Shown in pieces: positions 35,291 through 44,588 of a stretch of DNA of 64,000 nt. The stretch spans positions 1-64,000 of the forward strand of contig JASHOQ010000068.1 of assembly GCA_030041045.1 (NCBI GenBank). The letters run 5' to 3'. The notes under the pieces were generated by a model. That model had not been told where the DNA came from. It searched no databases and was given only the letters and a program-made list of their open reading frames with translations. The stretch is from Acidobacteriaceae bacterium (lineage in GTDB: Bacteria > Acidobacteriota > Terriglobia > Terriglobales > Acidobacteriaceae). The translations under genes were made by a program, and so were the position numbers. The first letter of the stretch is position 1. Every line of letters begins with the position of its first letter.

Positions 35291-36228
35291 TTCGGACCTC
35301 CCTGCGAGTCCTGCATGCGGCGCACAATCATCCACACGCCCAGCCCGATAAGAATCAGCGGCCACGCGAACTCAAACGCTCGCCCCGAAAACAAATCGAA
35401 TTGCCCCATCAGGAACAGCAGTCCCAGCGCAATCAAGACCACCGCGCCGATGGGTTCCCTGCGCCGCCAGTAGAGCGGCGGAACGGGCGGGATGGGGGGA
35501 ACCGGCGGCACAGGCGGAATGCCTGGACTGGTGTATCCCGCTCCCGTCCCGGCTGGCCCGTAAGGACCCGCATATGGGCTTTGGTTCGGATCCGGATACG
35601 AACCCCCCGGGTAGGTGCCTTGATACGGCGTTTGCCATCCCTGCCCGCCCGCTGCCGCACCCGTCCCGACTGGGCCCGCTCCTGGGGGATTCGCACCCGG
35701 CGGATTCGTCGTCGTTTGCCCCGCTCGAAAACCTCCGCCGGGATGCACGCTACCCGCCTGTCCGGGCGCACCCCGCTGCCCGATATTCAGCCAGTTCCCG
35801 ATCTCGTTCAGTCCCAGCGGATCGGGAATCGGCATCCCGTCCCGCCGCGCCTTGGCCACGTGATAGGCCTCGAACACCTGGTAAACGATCCATCCTGCAA
35901 TGAACAAACCGAAGATCGGGAAGTGATCCGCTGAGCTCACCAGGATGGCGAAGATGAAGATGTGGATCAATCCCTTGATGAATTGGCCGTTGTACATCGC
36001 GCCTACGCCCGGAATCACACCCAACGCCGCCGCCGCGGCCGGATTCGGCTGACCCTGCGGCGCATACAGACCCGAAAACGGCCTCTGCGCGCTCTGCCAC
36101 GCCGTCGAGCACGGCTCGCACAGAATCTGCCCCGTCGCTGCCGTGCGCACGCAGCTTGCGCACAGCGCCTTGCCGCAGTTCTGGCAATAGGCCGTCGCAC
36201 TTGTGCCGCTGTGGTTTACGCAATCCAT
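35287..36228 (-). CDS. B-box zinc finger membrane protein with LiaF-like C-terminus
   Basis: The protein has 313 aa. The N-terminus is a B-box-type zinc finger (CVNHSGTSATAYCQNCGKALCASC ... CEPC). A hydrophobic region follows (GVIPGVGAMYNGQFIKGLIHIFIFAILV and FGLFIAGWIVYQVF), then a proline/glycine-rich linker (PPVPPVPPIPPVPP), then a LiaF-like TM module (PIGAVVLIALGLLFLMGQFDLF and WPLILIGLGVWMIVRR). It probably detects envelope state or binds a partner through the zinc finger. Its start overlaps the anti-sigma gene by 13 bp. Confidence 0.8.
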   Translation of the reverse strand: MDCVNHSGTSATAYCQNCGKALCASCVRTAATGQILCEPCSTAWQSAQRPFSGLYAPQGQPNPAAAAALGVIPGVGAMYNGQFIKGLIHIFIFAILVSSADHFPIFGLFIAGWIVYQVFEAYHVAKARRDGMPIPDPLGLNEIGNWLNIGQRGAPGQAGSVHPGGGFRAGQTTTNPPGANPPGAGPVGTGAAAGGQGWQTPYQGTYPGGSYPDPNQSPYAGPYGPAGTGAGYTSPGIPPVPPVPPIPPVPPLYWRRREPIGAVVLIALGLLFLMGQFDLFSGRAFEFAWPLILIGLGVWMIVRRMQDSQGGPK

Positions 36229-37124
36229 GGCTTGCCCCTTTCCCGCATCTTACGGTTGGAATGCGTCAAACCCTCTTGCTTCCAACTTTCATCCGCCTGC
36301 ACCAAACTCTCTTGAACTCCTTTCGCCCGGTTGCGTGAATGGTCGAGCGCCGCTTCAACGGCTGGCCCGCTCACCGGCATGCTCGACCCCTTCGGAGGGT
36401 CCACGCGCGACCCTCCATCGCCGTTCTTGCGCGATTCTCCCCCGCTCGGCTGCGCATTTTTCTGCGTTCCGTTGCCGTTGCCCTGGCCCTCGGATTCCGG
36501 CGCCGGCCCACGCAATCCGCGCATCCGCGACTCCACCTCGTACACAAAGCGCAGGTGATCGTAGTAACGGATGATCGGCACTGAGGCCATGGTCAGCTGG
36601 CGCTCCATGAAGGAGCGCATCGCCGTCGGCCGCAGGTCGCTCAAGCGCAAGCTCGACACCCGCACGCCCAACATGTTCAAGGTCAGAGCGATCGAAAAGA
36701 ATGCGGTCGCGCCCGTCATCATCAGGCGCGGCTCGGCAAACCGCCGCACCCAGCCCATAAATCCCGGCCGTTGCCATTTTGCCGCGGCCAGCAGCTCAAT
36801 CGGAATCGCACCTGCCGGCGCCGCGATCGGCGCGCCCAGCGGCAGCGCCACGTCATGTCCCGGCCCTGTGTGCGCCAGGATCTTTTCCACCAGGCCGGCC
36901 GGAACCTCAGGTTCGGGGGAGAGAAACTCCAGCCACTCCCGCCCCCGCCTTGACTCGTCATAGAGCGCCATGCAGGCCGGGCAAACCGCCAAGTGTTCGC
37001 GGAAAATGGCTTCATCGGCGGGCGAGAGCACCCCGTCCAGCGCATCCGGCAAGAGCGTCTCCCACTGTCCGCAAGCCGCAGAGCCCGGGATGTGGGAACT
37101 CGGAATGTCCTTGCGCTCTGCCAT
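36216..37124 (-). CDS. Zinc-finger anti-sigma factor (zf-HC2 type)
   Basis: The protein has 302 aa. The N-terminus has a zf-HC2 motif, FREHLAVCPACMALYDESRRG, preceded by CGQWETLLPDALDGVLSPADEA. This is the usual anti-sigma zinc finger HxxxCxxC. A transmembrane helix follows near residue 140 (TGATAFFSIALTLNMLGV), and the C-terminal ~100 residues are low-complexity and charged. It starts two bases after the ECF sigma gene, with GGAGGTGA overlapping that gene's end, which is the standard pair order. It should hold the sigma factor at the membrane until stress. Confidence 0.85.
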   Translation of the reverse strand: MAERKDIPSSHIPGSAACGQWETLLPDALDGVLSPADEAIFREHLAVCPACMALYDESRRGREWLEFLSPEPEVPAGLVEKILAHTGPGHDVALPLGAPIAAPAGAIPIELLAAAKWQRPGFMGWVRRFAEPRLMMTGATAFFSIALTLNMLGVRVSSLRLSDLRPTAMRSFMERQLTMASVPIIRYYDHLRFVYEVESRMRGLRGPAPESEGQGNGNGTQKNAQPSGGESRKNGDGGSRVDPPKGSSMPVSGPAVEAALDHSRNRAKGVQESLVQADESWKQEGLTHSNRKMRERGKPWIA

Positions 37125-37126
37125 GG

Positions 37127-37783
37127 CTACATCACCTCCCGTTTATTACGTTCCAGCAGCCGCGCCAGTTCCGCGCGCCCCCTGCTGATGCGGGATTTGA
37201 CCGTCCCTTCGGGTATGCCCAGCACCTGGGCGATCTCTCTGTAATCCATGTCTTGCAAATCCCTTAAAATCACTGCTTCGCGCAGGTCCACTGAGACCCT
37301 GGCCAGCGCTCCCTGCACCATCTTGGACAATTCCTTCTTGGCCGCCAGCTCGTGCTGGGAGGGGCCCTGGGCCACGAGCCGGTCCACTGGCCTGAGCTCC
37401 TCAGCCTCGTCCCATCCCTCGTCGAGAGATGACGTGGCTCGCAAATTCCGTGTACGCCGGAAGTTGTCCACCAGCAGGTTCCGCGTCATGGTGGTGATCC
37501 AAACCGGCAAGCTGCCCCGCCCGGCATCGAAGCTGCCCAGGTTCGAGTAGATTTTCAGGAAAACGTCCTGAGTGAGGTCTTCGGCGTCGGTCGTGTTCCC
37601 GGTAAACCGGTAACAGAGCCCATACACCCGTTTGTGGTGCGTGCGCACCATCTCCGCCCACGCGGCCGAATCCCCGTTCAGGCATCGGAGGACGACTTGG
37701 GACCATTCGGTCTCCAGCTTGCTTACCTCCACGCGTGGCGCTGGACGCGTCGCGCAGACGCCCGGCGCCGGGTTCACCATACC
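37127..37783 (-). CDS. ECF-subfamily RNA polymerase sigma factor
   Basis: The track start at 37945 adds an arginine-rich stretch without resemblance to the family. The ATG at 37783 (MVNPAPGVCATRPAP) gives 218 aa and is a tentative choice. Region 2 is clear (SAAWAEMVRTHHKRVYGLCYRFTGNTTDAEDLTQDVFLKIY ... WITTMTRNLLVDNFRRT). Region 4 is clear (LREAVILRDLQDMDYREIAQVLGIPEGTVKSRISRGRAELARLL). It is an ECF (RpoE-like) sigma with its cognate anti-sigma directly downstream. An ECF-type promoter upstream suggests it drives its own operon. Confidence 0.9.
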   Translation of the reverse strand, partial: GMVNPAPGVCATRPAPRVEVSKLETEWSQVVLRCLNGDSAAWAEMVRTHHKRVYGLCYRFTGNTTDAEDLTQDVFLKIYSNLGSFDAGRGSLPVWITTMTRNLLVDNFRRTRNLRATSSLDEGWDEAEELRPVDRLVAQGPSQHELAAKKELSKMVQGALARVSVDLREAVILRDLQDMDYREIAQVLGIPEGTVKSRISRGRAELARLLERNKREVM

Positions 37784-37955
37784 CGGTCGCCGGCCTTCGT
37801 GTCCGGCCTGGCCGCCGTCGCGCGCCTCGCGCCGCCGCTGCCTCTTCGGCGCGGCTTCCCGAACCGCCGTCGCCTGCGCCGAACGCTCTCTCCGCGCCAC
37901 CCCAAACGGGGCCATGCTCCAGCTTAATGTACCCACGCACTGCATACGGCGCTGG

Positions 37956-37981
37956 TACGTATCGCAACTACAGTTTGTTCC
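37956..37981 (-). promoter_or_regulatory. ECF-type promoter before the sigma operon
   Basis: On the minus strand GGAAC (37977-37981) and CGTA (37956-37959) lie 17 bp apart, the layout of ECF-dependent autoregulated promoters. The predicted start is about 37948. The rest of the 37784-38162 stretch holds no gene that I can support. Confidence 0.5.
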
Positions 37982-38162
37982 AGCCCTCTAAACTCTTCGG
38001 CGTGAACCACCGCAACCGGGTTTTGTGCGAACTGCCGCGTTCACCCAAGCCTCGGGCGCCAACCATGTCTTTCATCAAAATTAACTTGCAGTTTGCAACT
38101 TAACCGTGTAAGCATACCTTCGCTGAATCAAGGAATCTTCATCTTTCCACTGGAGGCAAATC

Positions 38163-38768
38163 GTGAAGAGGATCCCTGCTCTGCTGTGCGTTCTCGTTCT
38201 GATTAGCCTGTCAGCATCTGCTCAGGAGCTCTCGCAGGCGGACCGCGACAAGGGCGTCCAGTACCTCGAACAGACCCGCGACGGCGTGGTGGCCGCGGTC
38301 TCCGGCCTTTCAGACGCGCAACTGCACTTCAAGGCCGGCCCCGACCGCTGGTCCATCGCCGAGTGCCTCGAGCACATCGCGCTGGCCGAAGACTTCCTCT
38401 TCATGAACGTCCAGCAGAACGTGATGAAAGCCGGCCCCGGCGCATCCGATCGCGACTACGTGAAAATTGACGCCGCCATCCTCGCCATGGTTCCCGATCG
38501 CAGCCACAAAGCACAGGCGCCGCCGCCGCTCGTCCCCACCGGCCGCTGGACTCCCGACGAAGCCCTTCAGCATTTCCTGGCCAGCCGCGAAAAAACCATC
38601 GAATTCATGAAGACCGAGCCCGGTCTGCGCGCGCACACGGTGGAGATGCCTCCCATGGGCCAGCAGCTTGATGGCTACGAGTGGCTGCTCTTTATCGCGG
38701 CGCACAGCAAGCGCCACACCGAGCAGATTGAGGAAGTGAAGGCCGATCCGAATTTTCCCAAGAGCTGA
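38163..38768 (+). CDS. Secreted DinB-like metalloprotein
   Basis: The product is 201 aa from a GTG at 38163, with GGAGG seven bases upstream. A signal peptide is present (RIPALLCVLVLISLSASAQ). The DinB/YfiT-like four-helix core has metal-ligand histidines in WSIAECLEHIALAED and HSKRHTEQIEEV. Substrates for DinB-like proteins are often bacillithiol or mycothiol conjugates; none is proven here. An export signal is less common in the family. It is followed by an octamer repeat and the convergent M29 gene. Confidence 0.85.
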   Translation: MKRIPALLCVLVLISLSASAQELSQADRDKGVQYLEQTRDGVVAAVSGLSDAQLHFKAGPDRWSIAECLEHIALAEDFLFMNVQQNVMKAGPGASDRDYVKIDAAILAMVPDRSHKAQAPPPLVPTGRWTPDEALQHFLASREKTIEFMKTEPGLRAHTVEMPPMGQQLDGYEWLLFIAAHSKRHTEQIEEVKADPNFPKS

Positions 38769-38800
38769 AGCCTGGCTGACCCCGCGAACGATTTGGCTCG

Positions 38801-38820
38801 CTGACTTGCTGACTTGCTAA
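38801..38820. repeat. Octamer array CTRACTYG, two units plus fragment
   Basis: CTGACTTG occurs twice, followed by CTAATC. It lies between the convergent DinB and M29 genes and reaches the TAG stop codon of the M29 gene (38817-38819). Confidence 0.75.
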
Positions 38821-40103
38821 TCCACCCACTCCCCCTGCCGCATGAGCGGCTCGGCTGTGCCCGCAGCGGAGATTCCGTCGATATCGAGCTTCTCTGACCC
38901 GATCATCCAGTCCACGTGAATCAGGCTCGTGTTCGCGCCCCGGCAGGTGAGCTCATCCGGCGTCAGCTTGTCGCCTTCGCGCAGGCAGGACGAATACGCC
39001 TGCCCCAGCGCGATATGCGAGGCCGCGTTCTCGTCGAACAACGTGTGCAGAAATACCTGCCCGCTCGAGGCAATCGGCGAGGAGTGCGGCACCAGCGCCA
39101 CCTCGCCCAGCCGCCCTGCGCCGTCGTCGGTGTCAATCAGCTTTTTCAGCACCTCCTCGCCCTGGCTTGCGCGTGCTTCCACGATGCGGCCTTTTTCAAA
39201 CCGCACGCGGATGCCTTCGATCATCGTTCCCTGGTACGAAAGCGGCTTGGTCGCGGTCACGATTCCCTCGGCGCGGTCCTTGTGCGGCGTTGAGAACACC
39301 TCTTCCGTGGGCATGTTCGGAATGCAATATATGCCATTGCCCGCCGTCGTGCCTCCGCCCAGCCACAGGTGATCGTCTGCCAGACCCAGCCGGAAATCCG
39401 TTCCCGGCCCGCGATACTGGAGGGCCGCGTACCGTTTCTCGTTCAAAAACGCAGCCCGTTTCTGCAGATTCGCGTCGTGCGCCCGCCACGCGCTCACCGG
39501 GTCCTCCTGATCGATGCGTGTGGTGGAAAAAATCAGGTTCCATAGCTTTTCGAGCGCAGCCTCCGGCGTTTCGCCCGGAAACAGTGCCTCCGCCCACGCC
39601 GGCGTGGCGCTGGCCACGATGGTCCAGTTGATTGCGTGCCGCGTAATCAGCTCGAGCGCCGGCCGGTACGCCTGGCTGACCGCGCGGTTCGCCCGTCCCA
39701 CTCTTTCCGGATCTTCCTTCGAGAGCAGCCCCGGATGTCCGCCCGCAATCGCCAGCCGCGCCGAGCCGCTCTTGAACGCCGCGCCCATCCCGTCGTAAAG
39801 CCACTTCGCGGCGTGGTCAAAGCTCTCGTCCGGCGCAAAGCGATAGCGCAGCAGCGTGGCCTCTTCGTCGGTAAAGAGCGTCGTCACCAGGGCCGCTCCG
39901 GCACGATACGCGTGTTCGGTAATCTTTCGCGCCAGCGGCAGCGCGTCGATCGGTGCCGTCATTAGCAGCTCCTGCCCGTGTTTCAACCCCAGCCCCACCT
40001 GCACCGCCACTGCGGCGAACAGATCAAGGTTTTCCTCCTGGGTGCGCGCTGCCGCTGCTTGTCCCCGTCCTTGCATTGTCGAAGCCCCGCTGCTGGTTTT
40101 CAT
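38817..40103 (-). CDS. M29-family leucyl aminopeptidase
   Basis: The ATG at 40103 (MKTSSGAST) is chosen over a TTG at 40121, giving 428 aa. The M29 (AmpS/AmpT) pattern is clear: LGLKHGQELLMTAPIDALPLARKITEHAYRAGAALVTTLFTDE near the N-terminus. The metal-ligand blocks ENAASHIALGQAY, SLIHVDWMIGSEKLDIDG and the GTMIEGIRVRFEKGRIV region follow. The enzyme removes N-terminal residues from peptides in the cytoplasm, using two metal ions. It lies upstream of no obvious partner. Confidence 0.9.
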   Translation of the reverse strand: MKTSSGASTMQGRGQAAAARTQEENLDLFAAVAVQVGLGLKHGQELLMTAPIDALPLARKITEHAYRAGAALVTTLFTDEEATLLRYRFAPDESFDHAAKWLYDGMGAAFKSGSARLAIAGGHPGLLSKEDPERVGRANRAVSQAYRPALELITRHAINWTIVASATPAWAEALFPGETPEAALEKLWNLIFSTTRIDQEDPVSAWRAHDANLQKRAAFLNEKRYAALQYRGPGTDFRLGLADDHLWLGGGTTAGNGIYCIPNMPTEEVFSTPHKDRAEGIVTATKPLSYQGTMIEGIRVRFEKGRIVEARASQGEEVLKKLIDTDDGAGRLGEVALVPHSSPIASSGQVFLHTLFDENAASHIALGQAYSSCLREGDKLTPDELTCRGANTSLIHVDWMIGSEKLDIDGISAAGTAEPLMRQGEWVD

Positions 40104-40139
40104 TCTCGTCAAGCCCCTCAATCCCTATTAAAGACGAAA

Positions 40140-40165
40140 GGCGCAGGCCTCGAAAACCCTGCGCC
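40140..40165 (-). terminator. Intrinsic terminator-like hairpin downstream of glgC
   Basis: GGCGCAGG (40140-40147) pairs with CCTGCGCC (40158-40165). On the minus strand a TTTCGTCTTT run follows. It lies between the glgC stop and the M29 start. Confidence 0.6.
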
Positions 40166-40196
40166 CTCACTCTTCGGTGTCAATGCTCTTCCCCCG

Positions 40197-41456
<1,260 letters not shown>

Positions 41457-41775
41457 AGGATCCTGCCCTGGTTCAGTCTCCTGGAGACGGTCACGTTCAG
41501 AGAAGTTCTTTTGCTCGCAACAGCATAACCCCTGGGCGGCGCACTCCTCCACACTTCATTGAACGCAGGAGAATACCACACCGCCGAAACCCTCAGCCAG
41601 CGCCCGCAGCCACCAACCCGGCGGTCTTTTCCGGATTTGCCTGATCCGGCTCCCCGTCGACCGTCAGTGGAAGCGTTGTGCGCCTCACCCCGCATCGGAA
41701 TTGGATGCCGGAAGCGCGCATGCCGCTTTCGCAGAGCAGGAAGGAAAAGCCGGTCGGCGCGCGGCGACTCTTGAA

Positions 41776-42600
41776 TTACCGCCGGATGCTCGTGAACTTG
41801 TACTCCATTCCCACGCTGACCGCGGCATTGATGTCGTACTGAGAGATGTGTGCCCCGTAATTGGTGCCGTAATGGGTCATTACCGCGTCCGGCGTTACGC
41901 GGAACACCCAGTGCTCGGAGCGGTTCAGGTCAAAGTGCCCGCCCATAATCACTGCCGGCGCAAACTGGTCGTTATAAAACGCCGCGCACTCGGCCGGATT
42001 CGGGCAGGAACTCGACGGCGAGAGCAGGTCACGCTCGAAGTCCCCGTACACCTCGCCCAGGAGCACATGCGCCACCAGCGCGCCATGCTTGTTGTGCGGG
42101 CCCAGGAATTCAGGCCCCGCCGTGCCGAAGTACTCCGCCACAAATGGGCCCCGGATGGGTCCGCCGGTGCCGCCGCCGTTCAGGTGGTTTACGCCCGGCC
42201 CACTGGTGCCCACGTATGCGCGGATCGAGCTCTCCACGCCCCAGTGCTTTGTCAGCCACATTGAACCACTCAAATCCAGCCCGCCGAGGTTCGCCCCCTG
42301 CAGCAGGTTGGGTCCCGCCTTCATGTGGTCGTAGGCCATGGCCAGCGAAGCGTCAAAGCGGTTGTCGTAACTCACCTTCGCCAGCGGATTCACCGAAATG
42401 TAAGGCGTGCTCGTGGGCTCCTGGTCATTGCCCGTCTGCACGTTGTTCGATTGCGAGGAGCTGCTTTGCCCCGAGGAATTGCTTTGGGCCGATGAGCTGT
42501 CTTGGGCCGAATTGCTTTGGGTTTGGGCCGGCGCGCACGCCGGAAAGACCAGGGCTGCCGCAACGGCAATCCAGGGAAGAAACCTTGCTTGGAAACGCAT
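41776..42600 (-). CDS. Outer-membrane beta-barrel protein
   Basis: The ATG at 42600 (MRFQARFLPW) begins a signal peptide (WIAVAAALVFPACAPAQ), giving 274 aa; the longer track ORF is rejected. A serine/glutamine-rich linker (SSSAQSNSSGQSSSSQSNN) precedes an OmpA/OmpW-like barrel: alternating strands, WGVESSIRAYVG, HVLLGEVYGDF, and a C-terminal VGMEYKFTSIRR end. The C-terminal residue is not the classical Phe. Role unknown; proteins like this are frequent in the Acidobacteriota. Confidence 0.75.
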   Translation of the reverse strand: MRFQARFLPWIAVAAALVFPACAPAQTQSNSAQDSSSAQSNSSGQSSSSQSNNVQTGNDQEPTSTPYISVNPLAKVSYDNRFDASLAMAYDHMKAGPNLLQGANLGGLDLSGSMWLTKHWGVESSIRAYVGTSGPGVNHLNGGGTGGPIRGPFVAEYFGTAGPEFLGPHNKHGALVAHVLLGEVYGDFERDLLSPSSSCPNPAECAAFYNDQFAPAVIMGGHFDLNRSEHWVFRVTPDAVMTHYGTNYGAHISQYDINAAVSVGMEYKFTSIRR

Positions 42601-42719
42601 CACACCCCAGCTTACAGGACCATCCCCAACCCCGCCAACGGACTGCCCCCTGACACCTGCCGGGGTCCCCAGTGAGCGATTGTTGCTCGCTCGGGCGGCC
42701 GAAACCTGATCTCTGCTTT

Positions 42720-43433
42720 TTACGGTTCGCATCGTTCCATTGGACGCACCCATAGCAGATACCGCACCGTCTTCAGCGTCTCTTCCGCTCCCAGCGCGTC
42801 TTCGTACCAACCGGGCTCCGGTTCCACGGCAGGCGCCGCGCGCGCCTTCCACGCAATCGGCATGCGGCTGAAGATCAGCCCCGCGCGCCCCAGTTGCCAG
42901 TCGCTCGAAACCACCTCCGCTGATGTCCATCCCCGCGCCCGCATCATCCTCGCCGCGTAGCACGCATTTTCTACCGTATTGCGCGCATCCGGCTCAATCG
43001 CAATCGCGCTCTCCGGAATCCCCTGCGCCTCGGCGGTCCGCGCCATCACTTCGGCTTCTACGTAGCGGTTCTTCACCGCGCCGCCCGTAAACAGGATGTG
43101 CCCGGCCGCGCCGCGTTCGTATTCGCGCACCGCCTCGCTCACGCGCGCCAACTCCGTCGGCGTCGGATTCCCGTATTTGTCCGCCGGATCGCCCAGCACC
43201 ACGATCGCGTCAAATTGTGTTTGCTCGGTATTGCCCTTGGGCGCAAACCGCCGCGCCAGGTAGGCCCAGGTCCACAACCCGGCCACAGTCGCTGCCGCAA
43301 GCAGAATCGAACGACCGCGCCAACTCATCTTCCTGCGCCGGGCCCGTCCCGCGTTCGCGCCTCCGTGGGCGACCCTCCGCCCTCGCGCCTGCTTTTGCGC
43401 ACGGGCCGGCCTCGGTCTGGTCGTCGTTTTCAC
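42720..43433 (-). CDS. YdcF/DUF218-family membrane protein
   Basis: The GTG at 43433 has GGAGG 11 bases upstream and gives 237 aa; an ATG at 43328 (MSWRGRSILL) is a good alternative (202 aa). The longer track ORF is translated repeat sequence. The N-terminus is very basic, then one helix (ILLAAATVAGLWTWAYLA). The DUF218 core is present: DAIVVLGDPADKYGNPT, HILFTGGAVKNRYVEAEVM, EPDARNTVENACYAARMM and VVSSDWQLGRAGLIF. Family members bind nucleotide-sugar-like ligands and act in the envelope (SanA, ElyC). Role here unknown. Confidence 0.8.
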   Translation of the reverse strand: MKTTTRPRPARAQKQARGRRVAHGGANAGRARRRKMSWRGRSILLAAATVAGLWTWAYLARRFAPKGNTEQTQFDAIVVLGDPADKYGNPTPTELARVSEAVREYERGAAGHILFTGGAVKNRYVEAEVMARTAEAQGIPESAIAIEPDARNTVENACYAARMMRARGWTSAEVVSSDWQLGRAGLIFSRMPIAWKARAAPAVEPEPGWYEDALGAEETLKTVRYLLWVRPMERCEP

Positions 43434-43465
43434 CCGTCTGCTCGCCTCCAGATTCCACTCTATTG

Positions 43466-43575
43466 GAACAGGGAACAGGGAACAGCGAACCAAGGGAACA
43501 AGGGACCAAGGGAACAGGGAACAGGGAACAGGGGACCAAGGGACCAAGCGAGCAAGCGATCGAGGGAGCGGGGAT
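43466..43575. repeat. Long GGGAACA-type repeat array
   Basis: Roughly a dozen units of GGGAACA with GGGACCA and GCGAGCA variants, just upstream of the YdcF start. It is the longest copy in the window. A decayed version continues around 44.4-44.5 kb. The 44317-44588 stretch otherwise holds no gene. Confidence 0.85.
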
Positions 43576-43664
43576 TGAAGGAACAGGCGAGACGAGAGGG
43601 AACAGGAAATCATTACCTGCCACTTCGCCAACCTGCTCACGCGCGAACGTCGGTGCAGCCGCCG

Positions 43665-43688
43665 CTGACTTGTTAACACGCTAACTTG
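43665..43688. repeat. Octamer array CTRACTYG, three units
   Basis: CTGACTTG, TTAACACG (diverged) and CTAACTTG, ending seven bases before the 3' end of the nitroreductase gene. Confidence 0.7.
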
Positions 43689-43695
43689 CTGTCTC

Positions 43696-44316
43696 TCACA
43701 ACCCCAGCGGCTTTTCCCACTCGCCGAACACAAATTTGTCCAGCGCCTTCCGCTCCCGTGGCTGGGTCTCCCGCTTTATCAGCTCTTCGTTGGCCAGCCT
43801 TTCCGGCTCGTCCTGGTAGCCCAAGGCAATCACCGACCCGAAATCGTACGCTTCCGGAATCACCAGCAGTTTCCGGGCCTTTTCCCGGTCGAACCCCGCC
43901 ATCTGGTGCGTTGTCAATCCCAGCGCCGCCGCCTGGAGCACCAGGTACGCGCTCGCCGCGCCCAGGTCGAATACCGCATACGAATTCGGCGAGTTGTCAT
44001 GACTGAAGCGGGCTTTGGCCACGCCCAGTATGAGCACAGGAGCTCTCTGCGCCCACGACCGGTTGAAGGGCACCAGCGAATCAGCTACCTTCTTGTGCGT
44101 CTCTGTTCCCCGCGTCCCCACGATATAACGCCACGGCTGCTCGTTGTAGCTTGAAGGGGCCCACCGCGCCGCCTCGAAAACCCGCCGCAGATCTTCTCTC
44201 GAAACCTCTCGGTCCGCAAAAGCCCGCGCGCTCCATCGGTGGTGAAAAATCGGCAACACCCCATCCACCACGTGCGCCCGTTTAATCTCGTTCACTTCCC
44301 TGGCCGTCTTCATCAT
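43696..44316 (-). CDS. Nitroreductase-family FMN oxidoreductase
   Basis: The protein has 206 aa, starting MMKTAREVNE. The family signs are RWSARAFADREVSREDL, the FMN-phosphate region RWAPSSYNEQPWRYIVG, AYLVLQAAALGLTTHQM and VIPEAYDFGSVIALGYQ. It uses NAD(P)H to reduce nitro or quinone compounds or acts in flavin chemistry; the substrate is unknown. It lies alone on the minus strand. Confidence 0.9.
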   Translation of the reverse strand: MMKTAREVNEIKRAHVVDGVLPIFHHRWSARAFADREVSREDLRRVFEAARWAPSSYNEQPWRYIVGTRGTETHKKVADSLVPFNRSWAQRAPVLILGVAKARFSHDNSPNSYAVFDLGAASAYLVLQAAALGLTTHQMAGFDREKARKLLVIPEAYDFGSVIALGYQDEPERLANEELIKRETQPRERKALDKFVFGEWEKPLGL

Positions 44317-44588
44317 CTCTCCGCTCCCTGATCCCTTTATTGCATTGAAGCCAACACCCTCCTATGGATTCCTCTGCGCGTTCCGGGGATTCTCAGAGGC
44401 ACACAAAACCTGTTGGAACAGGCATTTTCTTCAAGGGAAAGGGAAAAGCGAGCAAGGCGGGAACGGGAGAACGTGAAAACAAAGGGACACCGGAACGAAA
44501 GCAGCTCCGGGAGACGTGCGAACTCGCTGGCCTCAGCGAAGCGGACGCCAACTTCCGGCGTCGTTCGCTCGTTCCCTGTTTCCTGCCT

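Noticed and set aside
43466-43575. CRISPR array
   Set aside because: Units are 7-8 bp and degenerate, without spacers of 30-40 bp or cas genes.
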